DNA from: Streptomyces sp. NBC_01788
Lineage (GTDB): Bacteria; Actinomycetota; Actinomycetes; Streptomycetales; Streptomycetaceae
Length of the DNA stretch: 64,000 bases
Reading direction: 5' to 3'
Assembly: GCF_035917575.1 (NCBI RefSeq)
Contig: NZ_CP109090.1
Coordinates: forward strand, 4,774,001-4,838,000
Below are positions 18,070 to 27,517 of the stretch, piece by piece. The notes under the pieces were generated by a model. The model was not told the origin of the DNA, made no database searches, and saw only the letters and a program-made list of their open reading frames with translations. A program made the translations under genes and the position numbers. The stretch's first letter is position 1, and every line of letters begins with the position of its first letter.

Positions 18070-19899
18070 ATGGAGGCCGTGATCCAGACGACCCGCCGAC
18101 GTTCCCCGCTGTCACGTCTCCGCACCCGCGTGACGGACCGTTCACCCGGCCTCGGAGCCGGGGTCCTGAGCGGTGCGGTCGCGGCGGGCCTCGGCCTCGG
18201 CTCGTTCGCCGTGCTCGTCGTCGTCCTGTGGATCAGCTCGCCGTATCCGGACAGCGGACCCGGCGGCGCGCTGCACGTCGCCGCCGCGCTGTGGCTGCTG
18301 GCACACGGCTCCGAACTGATCCGCACCGAAACCCTCACAGGGGTTCCCGCGCCCGTCGGCGTGACCCCGCTGCTGCTGCTCGCGCTGCCCGTGCTGCTGG
18401 TGCACCGGGCGGCCCGGGACACGACCGACGGGAGCGACGGCGGGCCGCTCGTCCCCCCGCACACCGCCTGGGCGGGCGTCGTCCTCGGCTACCTCGCCGT
18501 CGGATCCGGTGCCGCCGCGTACGCGGCCGGCGGTGCGCTGCGGCCCTCCTGGGCGTGGGCGGCGGTGTGCGTACCGCTGGTCACCGCGGCGGCCGCGGGC
18601 AGTGGCGTGTGGACGGCGTACGGCTGCCCCCGGGCACCCCTGGAACGGGCGCTGCGCCTGCTGCCGGGCGGTGTTCGGCGGCTGCTCCTCGGACCCGGCC
18701 CGCGGGCGCGCCTCGGTGCCGCGGCACGGGCGGCGGGCGCCGGGGCCATGGTGTTCGCCGGCGGCGGGGCCGTGATGCTCGCGGTGTCACTGGTGGCGCA
18801 CGCCGGGTCGGTCCAGCGGGCCTTCCTGGAGCTGACCGAGGGCTGGTCGGGGCGGTTCGCCGTGCTGCTGCTGTGCCTGGCGCTGCTGCCGAACGCGGTG
18901 CTGTGGGCGGCGGCGTACTCCGCCGGCCCCGGGTTCGTGCTCGGCGCCGGTCATGCCGTCGGCCCGCTGTCCTCCGCCCCGGCCCCGCTGCTGCCGTCCT
19001 TCCCGCTGCTCGCCGCCGTACCGGACCCCGGCCCCGGCACCGAGCTGAACTGGGCGACGGCCTCGGTGCCGGTGGCGGCGGGGCTGACGATGGGCTGGTT
19101 CGTGGCCAGGGCGGCGGTACGGGAGGAGCGGGGCGACCGGGAGCGGGACGGCGGGGAGGCACGCACGGGCCTGCGGGCCTGGTCGTGGTGGCGGACGGTG
19201 GCCGGTGCCGGGCTGGCCTGCCTGCTGTGCGCTGCGGTCCTCGGGGCACTCGCGGCGCTGGCCGGCGGCCCGCTCGGGGACGCCGCGCTCGCCCGGTTCG
19301 GGCCGGTGGGGTGGCAGGTGGGCGCGGCGGCGCTGGTGTGGACCTCGCTGGGGGCCGTACCGACGGCGGTGGTGCTGCGGGCGTGGCGCTGCCGCTCGGT
19401 CCGGGTGCAGGCGGGCGGCTCGGTCCGGCCGAAGACCGGCGAGGCCGGGGCGGGCACCACCGTCACGGTGCCGCGGCCGTCGGCCGCCGAAGCCGTGCGC
19501 GCGCGAGTGAGCAGGTGGGGCCTGCTCCTGCGGGCGAAGACCCCGAAGCCCCGGTCCCCGCAGCCCGCACCGGTGCCCGTTCCCTTTGACGACCTCCTCG
19601 AGCCGTACGACGTCCTGCTCCTCGACCCGCCGGTGTCGGGAGCCCCCTCCTGGCACGAGGACGCGGCCCGGCAGGCCCGCTTGACCGCGTCGAAGGAGGC
19701 GGCGGCGGGCACGGAGGCACCGTGGGAGGCCGCGGCGGGGGAGGAGGACACCAAGCCGAAGGGAACCGCGGAGCCGGTGGATTCCCCTCCGGCCCCAGGT
19801 CAGGGCGACCCGGTCGCTCCGTCCGCCCGGCGGGAGCCTTCCGCACAGGACCCCGGCGCGGAGGAACCCCCCGCGCCGGACGCCCCCGTCAGTCGCTGA
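18070..19899 (+). CDS. DUF6350 family integral membrane protein
   Basis: A 609-residue membrane protein with about nine to ten hydrophobic segments between residues 35 and 440 (for example [16 protein letters not shown] and [19 protein letters not shown]). A long charged, Pro/Glu-rich cytoplasmic tail runs from about 480. It matches the streptomycete family now called DUF6350 (some members are annotated as cell-division protein PerM); the function is not established. The ATG at 18070 is preferred: the frame upstream to 18016 is short and Cys/Arg-rich, unlike the protein. It ends 10 bases past the stop of the convergent membrane-protein gene, so the two 3' ends overlap. Confidence 0.75.
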   Translation: MEAVIQTTRRRSPLSRLRTRVTDRSPGLGAGVLSGAVAAGLGLGSFAVLVVVLWISSPYPDSGPGGALHVAAALWLLAHGSELIRTETLTGVPAPVGVTPLLLLALPVLLVHRAARDTTDGSDGGPLVPPHTAWAGVVLGYLAVGSGAAAYAAGGALRPSWAWAAVCVPLVTAAAAGSGVWTAYGCPRAPLERALRLLPGGVRRLLLGPGPRARLGAAARAAGAGAMVFAGGGAVMLAVSLVAHAGSVQRAFLELTEGWSGRFAVLLLCLALLPNAVLWAAAYSAGPGFVLGAGHAVGPLSSAPAPLLPSFPLLAAVPDPGPGTELNWATASVPVAAGLTMGWFVARAAVREERGDRERDGGEARTGLRAWSWWRTVAGAGLACLLCAAVLGALAALAGGPLGDAALARFGPVGWQVGAAALVWTSLGAVPTAVVLRAWRCRSVRVQAGGSVRPKTGEAGAGTTVTVPRPSAAEAVRARVSRWGLLLRAKTPKPRSPQPAPVPVPFDDLLEPYDVLLLDPPVSGAPSWHEDAARQARLTASKEAAAGTEAPWEAAAGEEDTKPKGTAEPVDSPPAPGQGDPVAPSARREPSAQDPGAEEPPAPDAPVSR

Positions 19900-20668
19900 T
19901 CGCCAGCACGCCCCGCAGCTCCTGCGGCAGATGCTGGTCGCAGGACTGCTTGGCCTCGTTGGTGAGGGCGTCGTTCACGCACGAGTAGTAGTCGCGGTAG
20001 ACGATCTGCGCCGTGAAGTTCACGGCGACCAGGGCGAGCGCCAGGGACGCGGTGACCAGGCCGCTGACCGCGGCCGTCGTCTGCGGGCGGCCCCCGGTGG
20101 CCGGGCTGTCGACGTCCTGCCCGCGGGGCCTGGCGCGCAGCGAGCTGATGCCCCAGTGCAGGGAGAGCGCGCCCAGCAGCAGGGCCACGTACGGCCAGCT
20201 GAACAGGGCGAAGAAGAAGGCCCACATGCCGCACAGCAGGGCGTACCGCGCGCGGCGCTGGGCGGGGTCGGTGGGGTCCCAGCGCGGACCGGGCCCGCCG
20301 CCCGGGTTCTGCGGGCCGCCGGGCCGCTGCGGGCGCTCGCCGAAGCCGTTGGGGGAGCGGCCGGGCTGACGGTCGCTCCACTGGCTGCCCCAGTGGCCGC
20401 CGCCGTCGCCGGACCCCTCGGATCCGCCCTCGGACGAGTCGTCACCGCCGGACTGGGGACGAGGCTGCCACGGGCGGTCGGGGGTGCCCTCCGGCGGCGG
20501 TGCGAAGGGGTTGTCGTCCGGGGTGGCGCTGCCGCGTCCGGCGCCGTCCCGCCCGTCCGAGGACGCGTCCGGAGGGGAGGACGGGCGCTCCCGCAGCAAT
20601 ACGGCACCGCGCCGCCCTCCCGCGGGCTGCGGAGGGAGCGTGGAGAGTCGCAGGCTGCGGTGCGGCAT
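19889..20668 (-). CDS. Proline-rich small membrane protein
   Basis: A 259-residue protein of unknown function. Residues 1-135 are Gly/Pro/Ser-rich and low in complexity. Hydrophobic segments follow near 140-165 ([20 protein letters not shown]) and 200-220 ([20 protein letters not shown]), and the tail contains two Cys ([20 protein letters not shown]). The architecture resembles DUF4190-type proteins common in Streptomyces, but I cannot assign it firmly. ATG at 20668 with AAGGGGAAG 11 bases upstream. Its 5' region contains a 14-base tandem repeat array. The 3' end overlaps that of the convergent DUF6350 gene. Confidence 0.7.
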   Translation of the reverse strand: MPHRSLRLSTLPPQPAGGRRGAVLLRERPSSPPDASSDGRDGAGRGSATPDDNPFAPPPEGTPDRPWQPRPQSGGDDSSEGGSEGSGDGGGHWGSQWSDRQPGRSPNGFGERPQRPGGPQNPGGGPGPRWDPTDPAQRRARYALLCGMWAFFFALFSWPYVALLLGALSLHWGISSLRARPRGQDVDSPATGGRPQTTAAVSGLVTASLALALVAVNFTAQIVYRDYYSCVNDALTNEAKQSCDQHLPQELRGVLAISD

Positions 20669-20696
20669 CAAGTGAGCGTCTTCCCCTTGGTGAGTC

Positions 20697-20808
20697 ACGA
20701 ACGGTCTGGCACGAACGGTCTGGCACGAACGGTCTGGCACGAACGGTCTGGCACGTCTGATCGGGCACGGATGGTCCAGCACGACCGCGCGGGCACGGAT
20801 CCTTCCGG
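20697..20808. repeat. Eight-copy 14-base tandem repeat between divergent genes
   Basis: Four perfect head-to-tail copies of ACGAACGGTCTGGC (20697-20752) are followed by four decayed copies with the same 14-base period, all beginning ACG and mostly ending GGC or AGC. The array lies 29 bases upstream of the leftward membrane-protein gene and about 256 bases upstream of purN. The period is not a multiple of three and the array is not coding. Confidence 0.95.
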
Positions 20809-21064
20809 TGCTGAGCGTCCCCCCGAGTGCGCTGGGTGCCCACGGTCCGGGGTCTCTCACCGCGTCAACGTGCGGTGGATGCGGTGCGTTCCCGTACCAG
20901 CTCCCCCCAGACGCTACCTTCCGGCCACGCCCCCGTCCCATGGGGGCCGTCCGATGTGCCGGTATCGTTGCTGGCGGTCGGCCGCTTCGTAGGCTTCCCC
21001 GTATCCGGAAGCGCGAAGCATTCGTACGACCATACAAAACAGCTTCCCGAGAAAGGGCCCCATC
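20809..21064 (+). promoter_or_regulatory. purN upstream region
   Basis: 256 bases without a gene. CATACAAAACAG near 21029-21040 is locally AT-rich and could belong to the purNH promoter. A weak GAAAGGG site lies 8-10 bases before the GTG. No ZTP-riboswitch consensus is visible here. Confidence 0.3.
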
Positions 21065-21694
21065 GTGGCCGCCAAGCCCGTGGCCAAGCGCCTCGTCGTG
21101 CTGGTCTCCGGATCCGGCACCAATCTTCAGGCGCTCCTCGACGCGATCGCCGAGACGGGAGTCGAGGCCTACGGCGCCGAGATCGTCGCCGTGGGCGCCG
21201 ACCGCGACGGCATCGAGGGGCTGGCGCGCGCCGAGCGCGCCGGGTTGCCGACCTTCGTGCGGAAGGTCAAGGACTACGGCACGCGCGAGGAGTGGGACGC
21301 GGCGCTGGCCGAGGCCGTCGCCGCCCACGAGCCGGACCTCGTCGTCTCCGCCGGGTTCATGAAGATCGTGGGGAAGGACTTCCTCGCGCTGTTCGGCGGG
21401 CGGTTCGTCAACACGCACCCCGCCCTGCTGCCCAGCTTTCCCGGAGCACACGGTGTGCGGGACGCGCTCGCCTACGGCGCCAGGGTCACCGGCTGCACCG
21501 TCCACTTCGTCGACGACGGCGTCGACACCGGCCCGATCATCGCCCAGGGCGTGGTCGAGGTCCGGGACGAGGACGACGAGAGCGCGCTGCACGAGCGCAT
21601 CAAGGAAGTCGAGCGAAGGCTGCTCGTCGAGGTCGTGGGGCGGCTCGCCCGCAACGGCTATCGCATCGAGGGACGAAAGGTAGTTATCCAGTGA
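21065..21694 (+). CDS. purN: Phosphoribosylglycinamide formyltransferase
   Basis: A 209-residue GAR transformylase using 10-formyl-THF in step 3 of purine synthesis. The N-terminal loop is [12 protein letters not shown] (about 12-23). Catalytic residues are visible: Asn and His in [12 protein letters not shown] (about 114-125) and Asp in DDGVDTGPI (about 150-158). Length is normal. GTG start with GAAAGGG upstream. The purH GTG overlaps the purN stop, so the two are translationally coupled. Confidence 0.97.
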   Translation: MAAKPVAKRLVVLVSGSGTNLQALLDAIAETGVEAYGAEIVAVGADRDGIEGLARAERAGLPTFVRKVKDYGTREEWDAALAEAVAAHEPDLVVSAGFMKIVGKDFLALFGGRFVNTHPALLPSFPGAHGVRDALAYGARVTGCTVHFVDDGVDTGPIIAQGVVEVRDEDDESALHERIKEVERRLLVEVVGRLARNGYRIEGRKVVIQ

Positions 21695-23253
21695 CCGCCG
21701 AGAACAAGCGGCCCATCCGGCGCGCGCTCGTCAGCGTCTACGACAAGACCGGCCTGGAGGAGCTCGCGCGCGGGCTGCACGAGGCGGGCGTCGAACTCGT
21801 CTCCACCGGCTCGACCGCCGCCCGGATCGCCGCGGCCGGTGTGCCCGTCACCAAGGTCGAGGACCTCACCGGCTTCCCCGAGTGCCTGGACGGCCGGGTC
21901 AAGACCCTGCACCCCAAGGTGCACGCCGGCATCCTCGCCGACCTGCGCCTGGAGGACCACCGGCGGCAGCTGGGCGAGCTGGGTGTCGAGCCCTTCGACC
22001 TCGTCGTGGTCAACCTCTACCCGTTCCGCGAGACCGTCGCCTCCGGCGCCTCGCCCGACGAGTGCGTCGAGCAGATCGACATCGGCGGCCCCTCGATGGT
22101 CCGCGCCGCCGCCAAGAACCACCCGTCCGTGGCCGTCGTCACCAGCCCGGACCGCTACGCCGACGTCCTCGCCGCGGTGCAGGACGGCGGCTTCGACCTC
22201 GCCACCCGCAAGCGGCTGGCGGCCGAGGCCTTCCAGCACACGGCCGCCTACGACGTGGCCGTCGCCTCCTGGTTCGCCTCCTCCTACGCGCCCGCCGACG
22301 AGTCCTCCTTCCCCGACTTCCTCGGCGCCACCTACGCGCGCAAGAACACCCTCCGCTACGGCGAGAACCCGCACCAGCCCGCCGCCCTCTACACCGGCGG
22401 CCCGGTCGGCGGACTCGCCGAGGCCGAGCAGTTGCACGGCAAGGAGATGTCGTACAACAACTACACGGACACGGATGCCGCCCGCCGTGCCGCGTACGAC
22501 CACGACGAGCCGTGCGTGGCGATCATCAAGCACGCCAACCCGTGCGGCATCGCGGTCGGCGCGGACGTCGCCGAGGCGCACCGCAAGGCGCACGCCTGCG
22601 ACCCGCTGTCCGCGTTCGGCGGGGTGATCGCGGTCAACCGCCCGGTCAGCAAGGAGATGGCCGAGCAGGTCGCGGAGATCTTCACCGAGGTCGTCGTCGC
22701 GCCTGACTACGAGGACGGCGCGCTGGAGGCCCTCGCCAAGAAGAAGAACATCCGCGTGCTGAAGGCCCCGAACGGTCCGTGCGGGCGGGTGGAGGCCAAA
22801 CACATCGACGGCGGCGTGCTGCTCCAGGCCACCGACCGGCTCCAGGCCGACGGCGACGACCCGGCCCACTGGACCCTCGCCAGCGGCGAGGCGCTGCCGG
22901 CCGGGGAGCTGGCCGAGCTCGCCTTCGCGTGGCGGGCCTGCCGGGCGGTCAAGTCCAACGCGATCCTGCTCGCCAAGGACGGCGCCTCGGTCGGCGTCGG
23001 CATGGGCCAGGTCAACCGCGTCGACTCCTGCAAGCTGGCGGTGGAGCGGGCCGGCGCCGAGCGGGCCGACGGCTCCTACGCGGCCTCGGACGCGTTCTTC
23101 CCGTTCCCGGACGGACCCGAGATCCTCATCGCCGCCGGTGTCCGCGCGATCGTCCAGCCGGGCGGCTCGATCCGCGACGAGCAGGTCGTCGAGGCCGCGC
23201 AGAAGGCGGGCGTGACGATGTACTTCACCGGGACCCGCCACTTCTTCCACTGA
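21691..23253 (+). CDS. purH: Bifunctional AICAR formyltransferase/IMP cyclohydrolase
   Basis: A 520-residue enzyme for the last two steps of IMP synthesis. The N-terminal MGS-like cyclohydrolase domain begins [17 protein letters not shown] and holds the STGSTAARI loop. The C-terminal AICAR transformylase domain has [12 protein letters not shown], the catalytic KHANPCG and the [11 protein letters not shown] motif. It consumes 10-formyl-THF supplied by FolD. The GTG start overlaps the purN stop. A strong terminator follows at 23275. Confidence 0.97.
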   Translation: MTAENKRPIRRALVSVYDKTGLEELARGLHEAGVELVSTGSTAARIAAAGVPVTKVEDLTGFPECLDGRVKTLHPKVHAGILADLRLEDHRRQLGELGVEPFDLVVVNLYPFRETVASGASPDECVEQIDIGGPSMVRAAAKNHPSVAVVTSPDRYADVLAAVQDGGFDLATRKRLAAEAFQHTAAYDVAVASWFASSYAPADESSFPDFLGATYARKNTLRYGENPHQPAALYTGGPVGGLAEAEQLHGKEMSYNNYTDTDAARRAAYDHDEPCVAIIKHANPCGIAVGADVAEAHRKAHACDPLSAFGGVIAVNRPVSKEMAEQVAEIFTEVVVAPDYEDGALEALAKKKNIRVLKAPNGPCGRVEAKHIDGGVLLQATDRLQADGDDPAHWTLASGEALPAGELAELAFAWRACRAVKSNAILLAKDGASVGVGMGQVNRVDSCKLAVERAGAERADGSYAASDAFFPFPDGPEILIAAGVRAIVQPGGSIRDEQVVEAAQKAGVTMYFTGTRHFFH

Positions 23254-23274
23254 TCGGCGCACGCCCCTGACGAC

Positions 23275-23315
23275 CGCGGCCTCCGGCCCTCTCCACGAGA
23301 GAGCCGGAGGCCGCG
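23275..23315 (+). terminator. Terminator after purNH
   Basis: A 19-base inverted repeat (CGCGGCCTCCGGC at the base of the stem) with one mismatch and a three-base loop, 22 bases after the purH stop. Confidence 0.85.
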
Positions 23316-23327
23316 CTCACGCCGGCC

Positions 23328-23638
23328 TCAGCACGTGGGCAGCGGGTTGGTCTCCGAGGCGATGTTGTTGTCGCTCATCCAGCCCCAGGCCCCGTTGTCC
23401 GCCTGGGTCCAGACCCAGCGGGTGGGGTGCGGGCCGCCGTGGTTCTGCCCGCCGTCGAACTTGCAGACGAACCAGGACGGGTTGGAGTACATGCGGCCCA
23501 CGACGGACCCCGTGTTGGGGCTCAGGTAGACGTTGGCGCCACTGGCGTTGTTGCAGTACCAGACGGATCCGCTCTTCCAGCACGGCGACGCCGCCTGGGC
23601 GCTGCCCGCGATGCCGGCGAGCCGGAACTGGGACTACC
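23328..23638 (-). pseudogene. Remnant of a secreted SH3-like protein gene
   Basis: The minus-strand frame ending at 23328 encodes a mature secreted-protein sequence: the end of a signal peptide (LAGIAGSAQAA) followed by SPCWKSGSVWYCNN, then a Trp/Gly/Asn-rich domain ending NPLPTC. An in-frame TAG lies at 23634-23636, just before the signal-peptide remnant, and no ATG, GTG or TTG start follows it before the mature part. The 5' end is therefore missing or frameshifted. The Cys pairs and Trp-rich pattern resemble small secreted bacterial SH3-like proteins of Streptomyces. The alternative is an unrecognised start codon or a sequencing error. Confidence 0.6.
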
Positions 23639-23751
23639 TGGCCTGCTGTGTCGTCCGTCCCCCGTGGACGGCGGAGGTACCACGATGATGCTGTACAAGG
23701 TGCGTCTCCCCGTGCCTGACGGCTACGGAATCCAGACCAGGGCGACGCACA

Positions 23752-23789
23752 AGGGCCGTGTCCCCCCTTACGGGGTGGGACACGGCCCT
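23752..23789. terminator. Terminator after the RDD gene
   Basis: A perfect 13-base stem AGGGCCGTGTCCC / GGGACACGGCCCT lies 43 bases beyond the 3' end of the leftward RDD gene. Confidence 0.85.
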
Positions 23790-23831
23790 CGAGAATGAAT
23801 GGCGCGAAGTGTTCCCTTGCGACGGCGTGTG

Positions 23832-24491
23832 TCAGTTCTGTACGACCATGGTGCCGGCGGCCTTGTCGTGCCAACCCTGCTGGCGGCCCGACTTGTCCCA
23901 GAAGGGGGACAGGTAGACCAGCAGCTGGCCGATACCGCAGGCGACGCTGCCCACCGTCGGGATGATCCAGCGGATGAACGCCTTGCCCAGTCCCGGCTTG
24001 CCGCCCGTCTCGGCGTTCACCACGTACAGGCCGACGGCCATCTTGCCCAGGGTGCGGCCCAGCAGGCCGACCATGAGCCACTCGTAGAGCAGGGCGATGA
24101 TCATCAGAGTGCCGATGATGGCGCCGAACTTGGATGTGAAGTCGGAGCTCGCGTTGTTGATGCAGGTGTTGTAGTCGGCGGCGTTCGGATCGCAGTCCTT
24201 GGCCGCACCGATGAAGCTGGAGGCGCCCGCGGCGATGAGGATGCCGTAGATGACACTGAAGATCACGCCGTCGATCAGACGGGCACCGAAGCGGCGGCCC
24301 ATGGACGCGACGCGGGGACCGGCGCCGCCCGGGTGGCCGGGCTGCTGCGGGTAGCCGTAACCCTGCTGGGGCGGGATGGGGGGCGCCTGCGGGTAGCCGT
24401 AGCCGGGCTGGCCCTGCGGCTGGGGCTGGCCGTAGCCCTGCTGAGGGTTCTGCGGCGCTCCGTAAGGATCGTTGGGCGAGCCGAAACTCAT
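23832..24491 (-). CDS. RDD family membrane protein
   Basis: A 219-residue protein. The first 60 residues are Gly/Pro/Gln/Tyr-rich (repeated YGYPQ). The RDD domain starts MGRRFGARLIDGVIFSVIYG (about residue 64), with the Arg and Asp that name the family, and has about three or four membrane segments. RDD proteins are small inner-membrane proteins, some implicated in Na+/H+ exchange, but function here is unknown. ATG start with GGAGGAACC upstream. It is divergent from folD. Confidence 0.85.
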   Translation of the reverse strand: MSFGSPNDPYGAPQNPQQGYGQPQPQGQPGYGYPQAPPIPPQQGYGYPQQPGHPGGAGPRVASMGRRFGARLIDGVIFSVIYGILIAAGASSFIGAAKDCDPNAADYNTCINNASSDFTSKFGAIIGTLMIIALLYEWLMVGLLGRTLGKMAVGLYVVNAETGGKPGLGKAFIRWIIPTVGSVACGIGQLLVYLSPFWDKSGRQQGWHDKAAGTMVVQN

Positions 24492-24749
24492 GGCCGGTTC
24501 CTCCGTTGAACTGCGGGGACGACGCGGACTTCGCGGAGGAACGACACGATCTGAGCGGTTTGCCCCCCCCGAACCCGAACCGCGCTGTTGCGGCGTTCAT
24601 CGTTCTAGGCGGGGCGAGATTTTGTCCAGCCCGGGGAGCGATGTGTTGTGCAAGCGCAACATCGCCGATCATGTGTGCGGACGCCCGGAAAAAGCCCGCG
24701 GGGCCTCCCGGATTGGAACCGGGAGCCGGTCATCCGCGAGGATAAGGAC
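24492..24749. other. RDD-folD divergent intergenic region
   Basis: 258 bases with no gene. A perfect 7-base hairpin (CTCCCGG / CCGGGAG at 24705-24725) lies in the probable folD leader, ending 24 bases before the ATG. An imperfect hairpin (GTTGTGC-AAGC-GCAAC) lies at about 24647-24662. Neither matches a riboswitch I recognise. Confidence 0.4.
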
Positions 24750-25604
24750 ATGACCGCCCAGATTCTCGATGGCAAGGCCACCGCAGCCGAGATCAAAACC
24801 GATCTGACCGCCCGCGTGGCGGCGCTGAAGGAGAAGGGCGTCACGCCCGGCCTCGGCACGATCCTGGTCGGGGACGACCCCGGCAGCCGGAAGTACGTCG
24901 CCGGCAAGCACCGCGACTGCGCCCAGGTCGGCATCGCCTCCATCCAGCGGGAACTGCCGGCCACGGCGACCCAGGAGGAGATCGAGGCGGTCGTCCGGGA
25001 GCTGAACGAGGACCCCACCTGCACCGGCTACATCGTCCAGCTGCCGCTGCCCAAGGGCATCGACGAGAACCGCGTCCTGGAGCTGATGGACCCGGACAAG
25101 GACGCGGACGGCCTGCACCCGATGAACCTCGGCCGGCTCGTCCTCAACGAGCCCGCCCCGCTGCCCTGCACCCCCAACGGCGTGCTGACGCTGCTGCGCC
25201 GCCACGGCGTGGAGATCAAGGGCGCCGAGGTCGTGGTCGTCGGACGCGGCGTGACCATCGGCCGTCCGATGCCGCTGCTGCTCACCCGGCGCAGCGAGAA
25301 CGCCACGGTGACCCAGTGCCACACCGGCACCCGCGACCTGTCCGCGCACCTGCGCCGGGCGGACATCATCGTCGCCGCGGCCGGATCCCCGCACCTGGTC
25401 CGCGCCGAGGACGTCAAGCCCGGCGCGGCCGTCCTCGACGTCGGTGTCTCCCGCAACGCCGAGGGCCGGATCGTGGGCGACGTCCACCCGGACGTGGCCC
25501 AGGTGGCCGGCTGGCTGTCCCCGAACCCGGGCGGGGTCGGCCCGATGACCCGCGCCCAGCTGCTGGTGAACGTGGTCGAGGCGGCGGAGCGCAGTGTCGG
25601 CTGA
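24750..25604 (+). CDS. folD: Methylenetetrahydrofolate dehydrogenase/cyclohydrolase
   Basis: A 284-residue bifunctional enzyme that makes 10-formyl-THF from 5,10-methylene-THF with NADP. Signature blocks are [13 protein letters not shown] (about 91-103), DKDADGLHP (about 114-122) and the cofactor loop [12 protein letters not shown] (about 156-167). The catalytic Lys is likely in [14 protein letters not shown] with GAGGATAAGGA upstream. The DUF3017 gene starts inside the 3' end, so it is coupled. Confidence 0.96.
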   Translation: MTAQILDGKATAAEIKTDLTARVAALKEKGVTPGLGTILVGDDPGSRKYVAGKHRDCAQVGIASIQRELPATATQEEIEAVVRELNEDPTCTGYIVQLPLPKGIDENRVLELMDPDKDADGLHPMNLGRLVLNEPAPLPCTPNGVLTLLRRHGVEIKGAEVVVVGRGVTIGRPMPLLLTRRSENATVTQCHTGTRDLSAHLRRADIIVAAAGSPHLVRAEDVKPGAAVLDVGVSRNAEGRIVGDVHPDVAQVAGWLSPNPGGVGPMTRAQLLVNVVEAAERSVG

Positions 25605-26091
25605 CGTGGAGGGCACCGGGCGGGAGGGCGCTCCCGCCGAGCCGGAGACAGAGGTACGAGACCCGATCGGCGTCGTGGACGCCACGGGCAGGGCGCGCCG
25701 GGGCACACGCCGCTTTCCGCTGTTCACCCGGGACACCGCGCGGCCGGAGGGCGGCGGCCGGGCCGCGCCCGGCGGCGCCTTGGCGCCCGCCCGGCAGTGG
25801 CCGCTGCTGGCCGTGCTGGGCACGGTGGGGCTCGGGTTGCTGGTGACCGCCCTCGACGCCTTCAGGGTCGGTCTGCTGCTGATCGGCCTCGCGCTGCTTG
25901 GCGGGGCCGCACTGCGCTGGTTCCTGCCCCGGGTCGGCATGCTCGCGGTCCGCTCCCGTTTCACGGACATCGTCACCTTCGCCGTACTGGGCTGCACCAT
26001 CGTCCTGCTGGCGCTGATGGCCCAGCCGAGGCCCTGGCTGGAGATTCCGTTCCTGGACGACGCGCTGCACTTCACGGTCCGCAACGGCTAG
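25594..26091 (+). CDS. DUF3017 domain membrane protein
   Basis: A 165-residue protein with a hydrophilic N-terminal 65 residues and then about three membrane segments ([50 protein letters not shown]). This is the DUF3017 pattern found beside folD in Streptomyces; the function is unknown. The GTG start overlaps the folD end by 11 bases. The stop TAG at 26089-26091 is part of the CTAG duplicated by the adjacent IS, so the insertion left the protein complete but moved its terminator more than 1.6 kb away. Confidence 0.85.
   Translation: MSADVEGTGREGAPAEPETEVRDPIGVVDATGRARRGTRRFPLFTRDTARPEGGGRAAPGGALAPARQWPLLAVLGTVGLGLLVTALDAFRVGLLLIGLALLGGAALRWFLPRVGMLAVRSRFTDIVTFAVLGCTIVLLALMAQPRPWLEIPFLDDALHFTVRNG
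26088..26091. repeat. Left CTAG target duplication of the IS
   Basis: CTAG here and at 27518-27521 flank the IS. The left copy contains the TAG stop of the DUF3017 gene. Confidence 0.85.
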
Positions 26092-26101
26092 TAGTACTTC
26101 G

Positions 26102-26251
26102 TTAGGTTGGCTGGCGTGGGTGGTGTTCTGGCGGAGCTGAAGCGGGGATGCTGCGGTGGCAGGTGGGGCATGTGCCGGTCCATGCGCGTATGAGGTCCTG
26201 GAGCGTGTCGAGGACCTGGTAGAAGGTCAGGCCGGCGCTGTTGCTTTTGGG
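26102..26251 (-). other. -1-frame C-terminal extension of the transposase
   Basis: About 49 codons in the -1 frame following CCCAAAA. The translated pattern (LTFYQVLDTLQ, a CxxC-H motif in CPTCH) resembles the C-terminus I associate with IS701-type transposases. Ending inside the terminal repeat supports it being the original 3' end. Confidence 0.55.
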
Positions 26252-27462
26252 TCGAGGCGGCGGAGGGTGAGGAAGGCGTGGGCGGCGGTGACGAGGGTGG
26301 CGTGGTGGTGCCAGCCGCGCCAGGTGCGGCCTTCGAAGTGGTCCAGGCCCAGGCCGTGCTTCATCTCGCGGTAGTCGTGCTCGATCCGCCAGCGCATCTT
26401 CGCCAGGCGGGCCAGGTGCCGCAGGGGGGTGTCGGCGGGCAGGTTGGTCAGCCAGTACTCGGTGGGTGTCTTCTCGTCGGCGGGCCATTCACTCAGCAGT
26501 GTCGCCGGGGGCAGAACGCCGTCCCAGGCGGTGGAGCCGCCCGCCCGGGCCATCGCGTGTCTGCGGGCCGCGACACCGGCCGGACGCACGATCCGCACCC
26601 GGAATCTCGAGCGCATCGGCCCCTTGGACCCTGTGCGCCAGGTCGCCTGCCGGTAGGCCTTGCGGCCGGTTTCGGCGGCCAGGTCCTTCAACGAGAGCGC
26701 TCCGGTGCGGTAGCGCAGGGCGGGCTTGCGGCCGGTCCCGCTCCAGGCCGGTGCGGTGGGCACGGCGTCGTGCGGATGGGCGGATTCGTCCGCCCGCACC
26801 GCGACGACGAAGTCCAGTCCGCGGTCGGCCAGAGCCTGCCGGAACGCGGTGTTCTGCCCGTACCCGGCATCCGCGACGATCACCTGCGGGACGAGGTCCC
26901 AGCCGATCGCCTCGTCGATCAGATCCAGGGCCAGCCGCCACTTCTCCAGGTGCCCCACCTCCTCGGGCACCCCCGCCCTGGCCCGGCGTCCGGCGGCGTC
27001 CTGCCACTCCTGCGGCAGGAACAGCCGCCATGAGATCGGCACGGAGGCGGTGTCGGACGCGGCATGCAGGCTGACCGCGACCTGGCAGTTGGACTGCTTG
27101 CCCAGCGCCCCACACCACTGCCGGGCCACCCCCGCCGACATCTTCCCGTCCTTGGGGAACGACACGTCGTCGATCACCCACACCAGGGGATCGACGACGG
27201 GGACCGTCTTGACGGCCACCGCCCGCAACACCGCGGCGTGGTCCCACGGCGACTGGTTCACGAACTGCTGCAACGCCTGCATATCGCCGTCCGGCAGCCG
27301 CTCGGCCATCGGCTGGATCGACTTCCTGCGACCGTCCAGCATCAACCCGCGCAGGTAGCAGTCGCCCTTCGCCCGCTGATCCCGGCGCGGCACCGACGCG
27401 AACACCTCGGCCACGAACGCGGCCAACTCACCCCGGAGTTGCTCGATCTCCCCCAAGTCCAC
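26227..27462 (-). CDS. IS701-family DDE transposase
   Basis: A 411-residue transposase. Likely DDE residues are in VIDDVSFPKDG (first Asp), VIVADAGYG (second Asp) and RIEHDYREMKHGLGLDHFEG (Glu). GTG start at 27462, 38 bases inside the right inverted repeat. The 0-frame ends LRRLDPKATAPA-stop. A CCCAAAA heptamer (minus strand, 26251-26245) lies shortly before this stop. The -1 frame from there reads SAGLTFYQVLDTLQ and CPTCHRSIP and stops with TAA at 26102-26104 inside the terminal repeat. The full-length protein may therefore need a frameshift, programmed or mutational. Confidence 0.9.
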   Translation of the reverse strand: MDLGEIEQLRGELAAFVAEVFASVPRRDQRAKGDCYLRGLMLDGRRKSIQPMAERLPDGDMQALQQFVNQSPWDHAAVLRAVAVKTVPVVDPLVWVIDDVSFPKDGKMSAGVARQWCGALGKQSNCQVAVSLHAASDTASVPISWRLFLPQEWQDAAGRRARAGVPEEVGHLEKWRLALDLIDEAIGWDLVPQVIVADAGYGQNTAFRQALADRGLDFVVAVRADESAHPHDAVPTAPAWSGTGRKPALRYRTGALSLKDLAAETGRKAYRQATWRTGSKGPMRSRFRVRIVRPAGVAARRHAMARAGGSTAWDGVLPPATLLSEWPADEKTPTEYWLTNLPADTPLRHLARLAKMRWRIEHDYREMKHGLGLDHFEGRTWRGWHHHATLVTAAHAFLTLRRLDPKATAPA

Positions 27463-27517
27463 ACGGGCAGCCTGCCGGACTCGGCACCCAAGATCAAATC
27501 AACCTAACGAAGTACTA

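Larger units (their letters stand above)
26092..27517 (-). mobile_element. IS701-family insertion sequence, 1426 bp
   Basis: Perfect 18-base terminal inverted repeats (TAGTACTTCGTTAGGTTG at 26092-26109 and its complement at 27500-27517) bound a single transposase gene. CTAG is present on both sides, the 4-base target duplication typical of the IS701 group. The 135 bases between the left end and the 0-frame transposase stop encode a plausible -1-frame C-terminal extension of the transposase. The right CTAG is also the left boundary of MITE-A. Confidence 0.93.

Noticed and set aside
20697..20808. The 14-base array considered as a CRISPR
   Set aside because: Repeats are contiguous with no spacers and there are no cas genes; no CRISPR array is present in the window.
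20809..21064. ZTP riboswitch before purNH, by analogy with glyA
   Set aside because: The CGTGACTGGCG and GGGGAGCG blocks are absent here and also before folD.
23685..23798. 37-codon frame (MMLYKVRLPVPDG...) with a GGAGG site
   Set aside because: Its second half is the terminator hairpin at 23752-23789, so coding is unlikely; the site may be a remnant of another feature.
24700..24730. GATTGGAACC context before folD considered as a tRNA T-arm
   Set aside because: No cloverleaf, acceptor stem or anticodon arm can be formed; no tRNA or rRNA gene was found in the window.
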